Below are positions 45,051 through 54,100 of a stretch of DNA of 64,000 bases, one piece after another. The position numbers and the translations under genes were made by a program. The DNA is taken from the NCBI GenBank assembly GCA_020635915.1, contig JACJYU010000001.1, positions 806,001-870,000 on the forward strand, given 5' to 3'. Position 1 is the first letter of the stretch; every line of letters begins with the position of its first letter. Source of the DNA: Flammeovirgaceae bacterium (GTDB lineage: Bacteria; Bacteroidota; Bacteroidia; Cytophagales; Cyclobacteriaceae). The notes beneath the pieces were generated by a model, which saw only the letters and a list, made by a program, of their open reading frames with translations, was not told the origin of the DNA and made no database searches.

Positions 45051-45611
45051 ATGTCGGAAGAAGAGATACGGCAGGAAGAAACGATTATCGCCAAAGCCAA
45101 GGGCAACCCGGCAGCCTTTGCTTCCTTGTACGAAAAATATTTTGACAGGATATACTATTACCTCTATCGCCATACGGACGATGAGGAACTGGCGGGGGAC
45201 TTGTGCTCGCAAACCTTTGTAAATGCACTGAACAACTTAAAGAGGTATGAATTCAGGGGCGTGCCCTTCTCCGCCTGGCTTTACAAAATTGCAAGCAATG
45301 AGCTCCGAAAACATTATCGAAAAACAAAAGGAAAAAAAATCCTTAGCCTTGAGGAGGTGCGGATCAAAGAACTCGTGGAGCAGTCGGACGAGGTATGGGA
45401 CGAAAGCCAAATCAATAAACTGGTGGATTTTATGAAGGACCTGCCCGAGGACATGCTGCAAGTGCTCGAACTGCGGTATTACGAAGAAAGGGACTTTAAG
45501 GAAATTGCCTACATACTCGATATTACGGAAAGTGGGGCAAAAATGAGGACCTACCGGGCACTGGACAAACTTAGGAAGAAATTTAAGATCAAGATCAAGT
45601 ACGATGGGTAG
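45051..45611 (+). CDS. ECF-type RNA polymerase sigma factor
   Basis: A 186-residue extracytoplasmic-function sigma factor. Region 2 (about 22-90) has ASLYEKYFDRIYYYLYRH, a DEELAGDLCSQTFVNALNN segment that contacts the -10 element, and FSAWLYKIASNELRKHYRK. Region 4 (about 125-180) is DLPEDMLQVLELRYYEERDF and ILDITESGAKMRTYRALDKL. Length and lack of regions 1 and 3 define the ECF class. It overlaps the next small membrane gene by eight bases, so that protein may regulate it. Confidence 0.93.
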   Translation: MSEEEIRQEETIIAKAKGNPAAFASLYEKYFDRIYYYLYRHTDDEELAGDLCSQTFVNALNNLKRYEFRGVPFSAWLYKIASNELRKHYRKTKGKKILSLEEVRIKELVEQSDEVWDESQINKLVDFMKDLPEDMLQVLELRYYEERDFKEIAYILDITESGAKMRTYRALDKLRKKFKIKIKYDG

Positions 45612-45930
45612 GAACGAGATCAGGTTGCGAAGGCATAGGATAACCGCCCATGGGGCCGAACGGTTTAGGAACTACAATTCCGTGTTGAAACGGCACGAAG
45701 AGAACAGGCGCATAAAAAAAATTGTCCGCGTATTTGGGTTCTTTGTGGTGATCCTGGTCGTGATCATGATCATTGCCTTCCTCTCCCGGTGGGAGGAGCG
45801 CTCCCAACCAAAAGGCAAAGGCCAGCCAAAGGCCACTCACGGAAGCCTTACCTATCCACCGCTCCCTTCACAGGCTTCCCTGCTTTGGCTGCACCGGCAA
45901 ACCCCACCTCGAGCAACGCGGCAACTGTAG
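45604..45930 (+). CDS. Small single-helix membrane protein
   Basis: A 108-residue protein with a very basic N-terminus (RNEIRLRRHRITAHGAERFR), one membrane helix at about 40-60 (IVRVFGFFVVILVVIMIIAF) and a polar tail. Positive-inside rules put the N-terminus in the cytoplasm. The coupling to the sigma gene makes an anti-sigma role plausible, but the fold is not recognised. The last 28 codons overlap the end of the convergent phosphodiesterase gene by 83 bases, so the tail may be a chance read-through rather than conserved sequence. Confidence 0.6.
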   Translation: MGRNEIRLRRHRITAHGAERFRNYNSVLKRHEENRRIKKIVRVFGFFVVILVVIMIIAFLSRWEERSQPKGKGQPKATHGSLTYPPLPSQASLLWLHRQTPPRATRQL

Positions 45931-46933
45931 CAGCCATTTGGTTTTGATAATATTGGCCTGGGGTTTTTACTTCCCCTTTTCCCGTGGTATCCGGGCCCAG
46001 CACGGCAAACCAGACCTCGCCCGAACCTTTCACCTCCCGTCCATGCCCCCTCCAGGCATCAAGCGCACCCCTTCCATGGTCAGTGGTAATGACAAGGGTG
46101 GTCTTGTCCTTATAATGGTCATCGGACTGCAGCCATTCCCAAAGTTGCCGGATAAACCCGTCTGTACGGTGGGCAGCCTTCAAATATGCACCGTAGTTTC
46201 CATCATGGGCAAAGTCATCGGTTTCCCCATAGGCAATGTACACCAGCCGGGGCTGCTTTCTCTTAATGTACTCCATGGCATAGTGGTGGGTAAAGGCGTC
46301 CAGCCTTACTTCGTCCCACGGGCTTGGGATTTCCTTTTGCAGCCCATTCAAAAAAACCTCCGTGGCAGAGAGGCCAGCGCCTGCCGCAGTTTCAAAGCCT
46401 GCATTTACCGGGACCCCGCTCCGCTCTTCATTGATGATAAACGGAAACACGTCCCATGAGCCAAAGGCCGCCACCTTCCCCTGAAACCCAGGTAGCCGGT
46501 TGACGGACTCCAGCACAGTGACATTGGGGTTGTTAACCTTGGCATTGCTTGTTATCCTGTCATCGTCTGCATGTCCCGTTAAAATTTCATTGTACCCGGG
46601 GTAGGAGAACCACATGCCGTTGGTGCAACCCACGTGGTTGCCAAACGCACGGTTTCCGTACAATTGGCCCTCCCGCGCGATGACAGACCAGAAAAATGGC
46701 ATCAAAGCTTTCCTCCTTTTTATGGGGTCGTCATCCCAGAACTGCCGAAGCAAACTTTCCAGGCCGCGTACGTACTTTTCATTTTTGACAAGCACGGGGT
46801 CCGCCCCGGTAAACAGTTCCTGCCACCTGTACCCATCCAGGGTAACAATAATTACATTTTGCGTTTTGGTGGTCTGCGCATGTGCAGTGGCCAACAAGAC
46901 AAGAAGGAACACAGTCACGGTCCGCGTTTTCAT
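45848..46933 (-). CDS. Alkaline phosphatase superfamily phosphodiesterase-like protein
   Basis: A 361-residue exported protein with a signal peptide (ending ATAHAQ). It belongs to the alkaline-phosphatase superfamily: strand one is NVIIVTLDGYRWQELFTG with the metal-binding Asp, and VITTDHGRG (about 285-293) carries the second Asp-His pair. GCTNGMWFSYPGYNEIL holds the likely nucleophile region and an Asp-rich site. Such proteins cleave phosphomonoesters or diesters in the periplasm. The substrate is unknown. It converges on the sigma-factor operon and overlaps its last gene. Confidence 0.85.
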   Translation of the reverse strand: MKTRTVTVFLLVLLATAHAQTTKTQNVIIVTLDGYRWQELFTGADPVLVKNEKYVRGLESLLRQFWDDDPIKRRKALMPFFWSVIAREGQLYGNRAFGNHVGCTNGMWFSYPGYNEILTGHADDDRITSNAKVNNPNVTVLESVNRLPGFQGKVAAFGSWDVFPFIINEERSGVPVNAGFETAAGAGLSATEVFLNGLQKEIPSPWDEVRLDAFTHHYAMEYIKRKQPRLVYIAYGETDDFAHDGNYGAYLKAAHRTDGFIRQLWEWLQSDDHYKDKTTLVITTDHGRGALDAWRGHGREVKGSGEVWFAVLGPDTTGKGEVKTPGQYYQNQMAATVAALLEVGFAGAAKAGKPVKGAVDR

Positions 46934-47160
46934 TTCGGTTGTTTTTATTTGGGGCTGCCCTTTCGTTTTTAAAGTTAACCCAATTCATTGGGGCCGCGGC
47001 ATTTTAACCGTCTAATTTTCCTTGCCAGGCTTGGTGGGCATACGCACAACAAGCCTAATTTTTAAAGAGGCTATTTTTCAAAAATGGAAATCAATAATGG
47101 CCCATCAATTAAAAAAATTATTCATATTGTCAGGTGGATTGATTTCAAATACCTACGGCC

Positions 47161-48471
47161 ATGCCCTTACCTTCCGAAACCGAACACCCCATCACCCGGT
47201 GGCTGCGCCATTCCAGCGGCTTTACCTTTGCCGTGTATACATCCGTGGCCGCCTTTTGTGCCTATGCCTGCATATTTGCCGTGCGCAAAACATTTGGTGC
47301 AGGCATTTATGACAACATAACCTTCTTAGGGGCCAGTTTCAAAATATGGATGGTCATTTCCCAGGCCCTGGGGTACATGATATCAAAGTTTATCGGCATA
47401 AAGGTGGTATCGGAATCGGGCAGCGACAACCGGGGAAAGGGAATATTCATGGCCCTGGGCATTGCCATGCTGGCCTGGCTCGGGTTTGGATTGGCCCCTC
47501 CCCCTTACAACCTCGTGTTTATGTTCCTCAACGGGCTTCCGCTCGGTATGGTGTGGGGCTTGATGTTTGGCTACCTGGAGGGCCGGAAATTCACGGAAGT
47601 ATTGGGCGCCAGCCTTTCGGTGAGTTTCATTTTTGCTTCCGGCTTTGCCAAAACGGTCGCCAGCTTTGTCATGGTGGCGTGGGGCGTGTCCAATATGTGG
47701 ATGCCGTTTACGGCCTCCCTCCTGTTTTACATACCCATGCTGGGGTTTTTGTGGTTGCTGAACAAGGTACCACCACCCAGTGAAGAGGACGAAGCCCTGC
47801 GCACCAAGCGGGCCCCCATGATGGGGAAAGACCGGGTAAAGTTTGCCCTGGCCTTCGGCCCCGGATTGGCATTGCTGGTGCTGACCTACACCTTGCTCAC
47901 CGTGTTTCGCGACTTGCGCGACAATTTTGCGGCCGACATTTGGGTGGAACTGGGATATGGGGACAAGCCCGCCATCTTTACCGCAACAGAACTTCCCGTA
48001 ACCATTGTGGTGCTGATAGTGATCGGTAGCCTAATGATTATCAAAAACAACTACAAGGCCATGATCATCAATCATCTGATCGTGTTGTTTGGAATGATAC
48101 TGGTCGGGGCCAGCACTTTTGCATTTGAAAAGGAATGGGTGGGCGCACCTGCGTGGATGGTGCTGGTGGGAATGGGTTTGTATTTCGGTTATATCCAATT
48201 CAATAGCATTTTCTTCGATCGGATTATTGCCGCTTTCAAGTATATCAGCACCGTTGGGTTCCTCATCTACCTGGCCGACTCGGTGGGGTATGTGGGCAGC
48301 ATGGGCGTGCTAATCTACCGGTCATTTGGGCAGCCCAATATGAGTTGGCTGGGCTTCTTCATGTCCACTGGCTATGTGCTTTCCATAGCGGGGAGCGTGC
48401 TCATCATTTTGTCGCTGTTTTACTTTAAAAAGAAATTTAGCGCGTGGGGGACTGTAAGGCCGGAGGGGTAA
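47161..48471 (+). CDS. DUF5690 family, MFS-like membrane protein
   Basis: A 436-residue protein with about twelve predicted membrane helices spaced through the chain, for example FTFAVYTSVAAFCAYACIFA near the start and GSVLIILSLFYF at the end. The layout with LGYMISKFIGIKVVSE and GLPLGMVWGLMFGYLEGR is typical of DUF5690, which looks like a distant relative of the major facilitator superfamily. The substrate is not known. It stands alone, with its 3' end against the tRNA gene on the other strand. Confidence 0.8.
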   Translation: MPLPSETEHPITRWLRHSSGFTFAVYTSVAAFCAYACIFAVRKTFGAGIYDNITFLGASFKIWMVISQALGYMISKFIGIKVVSESGSDNRGKGIFMALGIAMLAWLGFGLAPPPYNLVFMFLNGLPLGMVWGLMFGYLEGRKFTEVLGASLSVSFIFASGFAKTVASFVMVAWGVSNMWMPFTASLLFYIPMLGFLWLLNKVPPPSEEDEALRTKRAPMMGKDRVKFALAFGPGLALLVLTYTLLTVFRDLRDNFAADIWVELGYGDKPAIFTATELPVTIVVLIVIGSLMIIKNNYKAMIINHLIVLFGMILVGASTFAFEKEWVGAPAWMVLVGMGLYFGYIQFNSIFFDRIIAAFKYISTVGFLIYLADSVGYVGSMGVLIYRSFGQPNMSWLGFFMSTGYVLSIAGSVLIILSLFYFKKKFSAWGTVRPEG

Positions 48472-48475
48472 TAAG

Positions 48476-48549
48476 TGAGCCTGCAGGGATTCAAACCCCG
48501 AGTCTTCTGATCCGTAGTCAGATGCTTTATTCAGTTAAGCTACAGGCCC
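48476..48549 (-). tRNA. tRNA-Arg (anticodon ACG)
   Basis: A 74-base cloverleaf on the minus strand. The acceptor stem pairs gggcctg with caggctc (one G-U), the anticodon stem is tctga/tcaga and the loop CTACGGA gives anticodon ACG, which becomes ICG and reads CGU, CGC and CGA. The T-loop TTTGAAT and its stem are intact. The CCA end is not encoded. It lies four bases from the stop of the DUF5690 gene, which is on the opposite strand. Confidence 0.93.
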
Positions 48550-48748
48550 AATGTCACCAGCCCAGGAAGGGTTTTGGGCCGGCAAGGACTGCAAAAATAG
48601 CGGAATAATCGTTCCCTGCAAAAGGTAATTTAAGCCAAAAGCCCAACGGCACACTGAGGACGGGGATAAAAACCTTTTTCACCCAATGATGGCTTTGGCG
48701 CCTGCCTTCAAATCACCTATTTTTGGGGCTTTAAAAATTCAAAGGACT

Positions 48749-49462
48749 ATGATTCGGAGCGTGGCCGTGTTCTTCTTGTTGGTTGGGGTATCATTTGCGG
48801 CATTTTCCCAGGAGGCTGCGGAAAAACCAACCAAGGTCAATATTCCCGGGTCGTTCCTGGTGGATATTGGCGTAAACAATGGGCTCAATGCCCCTGCCAA
48901 TTTCAAAACGGGGTTTTGGGGCTCCCGCACCCTCAACGTTTACTACCAATACCCCATGCGGCTGTGGAAAACAAAGTTCAGCCTGGTGCCTGGTGCCGGC
49001 TTTGGCATGGACCGGTACAAGCTCACCAATAACTTCACCCTGTCCCCCGGACCAGGGACCGATGGGGCTTATGCCCTCGTGGGCGCATCCACATTATACC
49101 CGGGCACTAAAAAGTCCATGATCGTGGCAAACTACTTTGACGTTCCCGTGGAAATACGGTTTGACTCCAACCCGTCAGACGTATCCAGGAGTTTCAATGT
49201 GGCCGCTGGGGTGCGGGGCGGTGTGCTGCTGGACGCCTTCACCAAAATAAAATACAAAGAAGACGGGGAGGTAAAAATTGTAAAAGACAAACAAAACCAT
49301 GGCCTTAACGACATCCGGTATGGATTTTACACCCGGATAGGCATTGGGGGTTTTAACCTGTTCCTTCAATACAACACTTCACAGCTTTTCAAGACGGGCA
49401 AAGGGCCGGAAAAAACCAATATGAATACCTTTACCACAGGCATTTCCATTAACGGGTTCTAG
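48749..49462 (+). CDS. Outer-membrane beta-barrel protein (PorT-like)
   Basis: A 237-residue exported protein. The signal is MIRSVAVFFLLVGVSFAAFS then QEAAEK. The mature chain has the strand-turn pattern of a small outer-membrane barrel, for example KFSLVPGAGFGMDRYKL, and FYTRIGIGGFNLFLQYNTS. It resembles the PorT-family barrels of Bacteroidota. I took the ATG at 48749, because the longer frame adds 21 residues before the signal. The ligand or partner is unknown. It converges on the enoyl-CoA hydratase gene with a four-base overlap. Confidence 0.75.
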   Translation: MIRSVAVFFLLVGVSFAAFSQEAAEKPTKVNIPGSFLVDIGVNNGLNAPANFKTGFWGSRTLNVYYQYPMRLWKTKFSLVPGAGFGMDRYKLTNNFTLSPGPGTDGAYALVGASTLYPGTKKSMIVANYFDVPVEIRFDSNPSDVSRSFNVAAGVRGGVLLDAFTKIKYKEDGEVKIVKDKQNHGLNDIRYGFYTRIGIGGFNLFLQYNTSQLFKTGKGPEKTNMNTFTTGISINGF

Positions 49463-50241
49463 TTCCCCCGGAAGTCAGCGCTTCTTTTTTCCAGGAAAGC
49501 AGCCACTCCTTCCTTATAATCATGGGAATTACCGGCTATCTCCTGGCAATAGGCTTCATATTCAAGCATTTCTTCCAGTGTGGAGCGGGTGGACTTGTTC
49601 AGCATTTTCTTAATCAGGCCGATGGCCTTGGTGGGCGCTTTCGCAAAATAGGAAGTATATCCCGCCACGGCATCGTCCAATTCGCCCGCGGGCACCGCTT
49701 TGTTCACGAGCCCCAGTGCCTCCGCTTCCTTGCCCTTGATGCGGCTTCCCATGGCGCACAGTTCAAATGCCTTTGCCCTGCCCAATATCCGTGGCAGGAA
49801 ATACGATGACCCGGAATCTGGCACCAGCCCTATATTAATGAATACCTCGATAAGTGTTGCCTCCTCTGCCGCCACGATCATGTCGCAGGCCAGCGCAAGG
49901 GAGCATCCGGCACCGGCCGCCACCCCGTTGAGTTTGCAAATGATGGGCTTGGGCAAGGCCTGCATGGCCGAAATCAACGGATTGTACCGTTTATGGAGGG
50001 ATTCCAGGAAAGACCTTTTCTCCTCCCCGGACACCGCCTTCAGGTCCTGGCCGGCACAAAAAGCTTTTCCCTCCCCGGTGAGCACCACCACCCTCGTTTC
50101 GCTGTCGCGTGCCACTAATTTAAAGGCGTCCTGCAGCTCGTAAGTCAGGGCATCGTTAAGGGCATTGTACACTTCCGGGCGGTTAAGGGCAATGGTGGCC
50201 ACGCCCTCCTTTGTCCCATACTTAATAAACTTGAAATCCAT
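49459..50241 (-). CDS. Enoyl-CoA hydratase/isomerase (PaaG-like)
   Basis: A 260-residue crotonase-fold enzyme. The oxyanion-hole motifs are FCAGQDLKAVSG (about 60-71) and GVAAGAGCSLALACD (about 106-120). The usual second catalytic Glu is replaced: LVPDSGSSYFLPR stands where crotonase has GxxPGxGG, with an Asp, as in PaaG-type isomerases and some hydratases. Acts on short or ring-opened enoyl-CoA esters in the cytoplasm. The ATG at 50241 is used; a GTG two codons upstream also exists. Same-strand neighbours upstream are the PAP2-like gene and rpoN. Confidence 0.9.
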   Translation of the reverse strand: MDFKFIKYGTKEGVATIALNRPEVYNALNDALTYELQDAFKLVARDSETRVVVLTGEGKAFCAGQDLKAVSGEEKRSFLESLHKRYNPLISAMQALPKPIICKLNGVAAGAGCSLALACDMIVAAEEATLIEVFINIGLVPDSGSSYFLPRILGRAKAFELCAMGSRIKGKEAEALGLVNKAVPAGELDDAVAGYTSYFAKAPTKAIGLIKKMLNKSTRSTLEEMLEYEAYCQEIAGNSHDYKEGVAAFLEKRSADFRGN

Positions 50242-50262
50242 GAGCACTTTTGTTTATAATGG

Positions 50263-50871
50263 TCAGAACAGGATTATTGTACCGAAAAAACCAATGACAA
50301 AGCCCGAAACACTGCCCATAAAAACCTCCTTTGGGGTATGGGCATTAAGGGCCAGCCGCGATGACATGACCAGGCCGGCCAACACAATGGCCACCACCGT
50401 GGGAATAAGCAAACTGCCCACGTCCGAAACTTTGTTCATGGGCAACAACATGCCCACCATCCCCCATAACGCAAGGCTGTGCACGCTCAGCTTGTAAAAA
50501 AAAGTGGCCACGGTGGCAAAAACCACCATGGCGCTCACTATCATCATTAGCCGCAAGAGGTTGGGTATAGGGAATTTCAAATAAAACATGACGGTAATAA
50601 ACACATAAATGGCCGAAACAAAAATGAAGGGCATGATGCGCTGGTGCCGGTGGGGCATGGCCAGGTCGCTTATCGATCCCGATAACCGCAACAACCAGAA
50701 ATTGACGGCAGGGAGGGCAAAAGTGGTGATGAAGATAAGGAGGATGACCCAAAAAGATGGGCGGGCGGGCTGCAATATGACCGGAAGGAAATAAGTCAGC
50801 ACCAAAAAAAGGTAGGTGGTCATCAGCAAGGGATGGAATACCGCGGATATAAACCTGGCTGCCCCCTTCAC
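50263..50871 (-). CDS. PAP2-like membrane protein
   Basis: A 202-residue integral membrane protein with about six helices. Two segments resemble the PAP2 (type 2 phosphatidic acid phosphatase) motif: KLSVHSLALWGMVG, which carries a Ser-x-His feature, and SSRLALNAHTPKEVFMGS, with Arg and His ahead of an acidic residue. The first KxxxxxxRP motif of active phosphatases is not clear, so activity is uncertain. The gene is two bases after rpoN and 21 bases before the hydratase gene on the same strand, a tight operon. Confidence 0.7.
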   Translation of the reverse strand: MKGAARFISAVFHPLLMTTYLFLVLTYFLPVILQPARPSFWVILLIFITTFALPAVNFWLLRLSGSISDLAMPHRHQRIMPFIFVSAIYVFITVMFYLKFPIPNLLRLMMIVSAMVVFATVATFFYKLSVHSLALWGMVGMLLPMNKVSDVGSLLIPTVVAIVLAGLVMSSRLALNAHTPKEVFMGSVSGFVIGFFGTIILF

Positions 50872-50873
50872 GC

Positions 50874-52325
50874 TTACATCCCTTTACGTAAACGTGCCAC
50901 CGGGATATTGAGCTGTTCCCTATACTTGGCCACCGTCCTCCTGGCTATATTGTAGCCCTTGGCCTTCAGCAAATCTTCCAGCTTGTCGTCAGAAAAGGGC
51001 TTGGTCTTGTCTTCCTCTTCGATCAGGTCTTTGATGATCTGTTTTACCTCGCGCGAGCTCACTTCCTCCCCGGTATTGGTGGAAATGCCCTCGCTGAAAA
51101 AATATTTCAATGGGTAAACGCCAAAATCCGTTTGCACCGTCTTGCTGCTGGCCACACGGCTTACCGTGGAGATGTCCATATTGATGACCTGGGCAATGTC
51201 CTTCAGGATCATCGGCTTCAACTTGGTTTCGTCCCCCTCCAGGAAATAATCGTATTGGAAGTCGACAATGGCGCGCATGGTTTTTAGCAGGGTGAGCTGG
51301 CGCTGGCGTATGGCATCGATAAACCACTTGGCGGCATCCAGCTTTTGCTTGACAAAAGAAACCGCTTCCTTCAGCTTTTTGTCCTTTTTATCGCTCTTGT
51401 CATAGGCCTTGAACATTTCATGGTAGGACCTGCTGATGCGCAACTCGGGCGCGTTCCTGGAGTTCAATGCCAGCTCCAGCTTCCCATTGTTATTGGACAA
51501 AATAAAATCGGGGATTACATATTGGTTTTTGGCCATGCCCGAACTGCCCTCGCCCCCGGGCTTTGGGTTTAGCCTCACTATTAATTCAATGGCGTCTTTT
51601 ATATAGTCCTCATCATCAAGGTCAAGCTTCTTGAGTATTTTTTGATAATGCTTCTTTGTAAATTCTTCATAACATTCGGTGAGGATGCGCTTGGCCACGA
51701 TCACGTCCACGTCCTGCCCATCGTCCATCCTGTCCAACTGTATCAAAAGGCATTCCTGCAAATTGCGCGCGGCAATCCCCGCAGGGTCGAACGCCTGCAC
51801 CTTCTTCAGGATTTCTTGCGTTTCCTCCAGGGTGGTTTCAATGCCTTGGGAAAAGGCCAGGTCATTTACGATGGCCTCAAGGTCCCTTCTGATGTAGCCG
51901 TCACCTTCAATGCTTCCTATCAATTGTTTTCCAATGGCCAACTGATGGTCGTTTAGACCCAGGAAGCCCAACTGGGCCAACAAGGTCTCCTGCAAGGTGG
52001 TGGAAGTGGGCATGGGCATTTCCTTGTCCTCCTCATCGTCCAAATCATTATGTGTTTTGTACCCGCTGTAGTCATCGTCCTGCAGATAATCCTTGATGTC
52101 GATTTCCTCTTCCTTCCCAGCTTCTTCCTCCTCTTCTGCTTCTTCCTTAAATTCATCCTCCTCAGGGGCTTCCGGCTCCCCTTCCTCCAAAACGGGATTG
52201 AGCTCCAGTTCTTCCTCTATCCTGTTCTCGAGCTCTGCGGTAGGCACCTGCAGCAGTTTGATAAACTGTATCTGCTGGGGGGACAGCTTTTGCTGCAACG
52301 ACTGTGTAAGGCCTAGTTTCTGCAT
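50874..52325 (-). CDS. rpoN: RNA polymerase sigma-54 factor
   Basis: A 483-residue sigma-54. Region I starts KLGLTQSLQQKLSPQQIQFI with a Gln-rich activator-binding segment. A very acidic linker (about 45-100, with many Glu) is region II. The core-binding domain follows, and the C-terminal DNA-binding part holds the RpoN box ARRTVAKYREQL (about 460-471), which contacts the -24 promoter element. Length is normal. Sigma-54 requires enhancer-binding AAA+ activators, none of which is in this window. It is divergent from asnS. Confidence 0.97.
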   Translation of the reverse strand: MQKLGLTQSLQQKLSPQQIQFIKLLQVPTAELENRIEEELELNPVLEEGEPEAPEEDEFKEEAEEEEEAGKEEEIDIKDYLQDDDYSGYKTHNDLDDEEDKEMPMPTSTTLQETLLAQLGFLGLNDHQLAIGKQLIGSIEGDGYIRRDLEAIVNDLAFSQGIETTLEETQEILKKVQAFDPAGIAARNLQECLLIQLDRMDDGQDVDVIVAKRILTECYEEFTKKHYQKILKKLDLDDEDYIKDAIELIVRLNPKPGGEGSSGMAKNQYVIPDFILSNNNGKLELALNSRNAPELRISRSYHEMFKAYDKSDKKDKKLKEAVSFVKQKLDAAKWFIDAIRQRQLTLLKTMRAIVDFQYDYFLEGDETKLKPMILKDIAQVINMDISTVSRVASSKTVQTDFGVYPLKYFFSEGISTNTGEEVSSREVKQIIKDLIEEEDKTKPFSDDKLEDLLKAKGYNIARRTVAKYREQLNIPVARLRKGM

Positions 52326-52562
52326 GTGCTCAAATAATGGCGCAAAGTTACCAATTCAGCCCATCTGTCAAAAATGGATTGCCCCATGGCACGGGGCCAC
52401 CACCGGCAAAACGAACCCCACATAATATAATAATAAAGACGGGTAGTTTTGGCAGAAGGCTTTGATAAAAATTGCAAATTCACGTTTTTTGCCTCCCCAA
52501 AGAACAGTAGTTTGGGCCTGCTGCCCGATGGCATTTTTATTCATTAATTTCATCCAATCGAA

Positions 52563-53996
52563 ATGAAGCGCACCAAGATCATAGACCTTTTAGAAACCGC
52601 CCCTGAAGGGCAAACCATTGTATTGATGGGCTGGGTGCGCACGTTCAGGAACAACCAGTTCATCTCGGTGAATGACGGCTCCACCATACAAAACATTCAG
52701 GCGGTGGTTGAACTGAAGCAGTTTGATGACGGGCTCCTGCGCAGGGTTGCCACGGGCGCTTGTGTTTCCATCACCGGCACGCTGGTGGCATCACCTGCCA
52801 AGGGCCAAAAAGTGGAGGTAAAAGTGGGCAAGCTGGAAATCCTTGGCGACAGCGACCCGGAAAAATACCCCCTTCAGCCCAAGAAGCATTCTTTGGAATT
52901 TTTGCGGGAAATCGCCCACCTTCGGCCCCGGACCAACACATTTGGGGCCGTCATGCGCGTGCGCCACGCGATGGCCTTTGCCGTGCACCAATTCTTCAAC
53001 GAGAAGGGTTTTTTTTACGTGCACACCCCCATCATTACCGGATCGGATGCGGAAGGGGCCGGTGCCATGTTCAGGGTGACCGCACTGGAGGCCGACAACC
53101 CGCCCCGTGATGAATCGGGGAAAGTGGACCATAGCAGGGATTTCTTTGGGAAAGAAACCAACCTCACCGTTTCGGGGCAACTGGAAGGCGAAACCTACGC
53201 CCTGGCCCTGGGCGAGATCTATACATTCGGCCCTACCTTCCGCGCGGAAAACTCAAACACCACCCGCCACCTCGCGGAATTCTGGATGATAGAGCCCGAG
53301 ATGGCTTTTTACGACATCAACGACAATATGGGCCTGGCGCAGGAAATGCTCCAGTACCTGATGCGGTACGCCCTCGCGCACTGCGGGCAAGACCTTGAGT
53401 TTCTGGACAAACGGGCCCGTGAGGAGGAGATGACCAAGCCCCAGGCGCAACGAAACGAACTGGGGCTGATTGACCGGATTAAATTTATTGTTGAAAATGA
53501 TTTTCAAAGGCTTACCTACACGGAGGCCATAACCATTTTAAAAAATTCCAGCCCCAACAAGAAAAAGAAATTTCAATACCCGATCGACCAGTGGGGCACG
53601 GACTTGCAATCCGAGCACGAACGCTACCTCGTGGAAAAACATTTTAAAAAGCCCGTTATCCTCTTCAATTACCCTAAAGGGATCAAATCTTTCTACATGC
53701 GGCAAAATGAAGATGGGGAAACGGTAGGCGCCATGGACGTGCTGTTTCCCGGGATTGGGGAAATCATTGGTGGCTCGCAGAGGGAAGAGCGCTACGACAA
53801 ATTACTTGCCCGCATCCGGGAAATGGGCCTTCCCGAAGACGAACTCGACTGGTACCTGGAGTTGAGGAAATTCGGTTCCGCGCCCCACAGTGGGTTTGGG
53901 CTGGGATTTGAACGGCTTATTTTATTTGTTACGGGAATGACCAACATCAGGGACGTCATTCCCTTTCCCCGGTTTCCCGGCAATGCGGAGTATTGA
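52563..53996 (+). CDS. asnS: Asparagine--tRNA ligase
   Basis: A 477-residue class IIb aminoacyl-tRNA synthetase that charges tRNA-Asn. The N-terminal OB-fold anticodon-binding domain (about 1-110) includes GWVRTFRNNQFISVNDG. The catalytic domain has class II motif 2 (FRAENSNTTRHLAEFWMIE) and motif 3 (GFGLGFERLILFVTGM), followed by the ending NIRDVIPFPRFPGNAEY. GSDAEGAGAMFRV is a typical active-site loop of AsnRS. Length fits. It is divergent from rpoN with a gap of 237 bases that would hold both promoters. Confidence 0.98.
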   Translation: MKRTKIIDLLETAPEGQTIVLMGWVRTFRNNQFISVNDGSTIQNIQAVVELKQFDDGLLRRVATGACVSITGTLVASPAKGQKVEVKVGKLEILGDSDPEKYPLQPKKHSLEFLREIAHLRPRTNTFGAVMRVRHAMAFAVHQFFNEKGFFYVHTPIITGSDAEGAGAMFRVTALEADNPPRDESGKVDHSRDFFGKETNLTVSGQLEGETYALALGEIYTFGPTFRAENSNTTRHLAEFWMIEPEMAFYDINDNMGLAQEMLQYLMRYALAHCGQDLEFLDKRAREEEMTKPQAQRNELGLIDRIKFIVENDFQRLTYTEAITILKNSSPNKKKKFQYPIDQWGTDLQSEHERYLVEKHFKKPVILFNYPKGIKSFYMRQNEDGETVGAMDVLFPGIGEIIGGSQREERYDKLLARIREMGLPEDELDWYLELRKFGSAPHSGFGLGFERLILFVTGMTNIRDVIPFPRFPGNAEY

Positions 53997-54100
53997 CCCG
54001 CTGCCCCTTCCGCACCCCACCGATATTTTCCAGTGGTCAAAATCCGTTTTCATTAAGCATCGGACGGGCATTACTTTCCAGGTTTAGTTGTCAAAAGAAT

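Noticed and set aside
48476..48549. tRNA-Arg as an attachment site for an integrated element
   Set aside because: No integrase gene or repeated tRNA end was found on either side.
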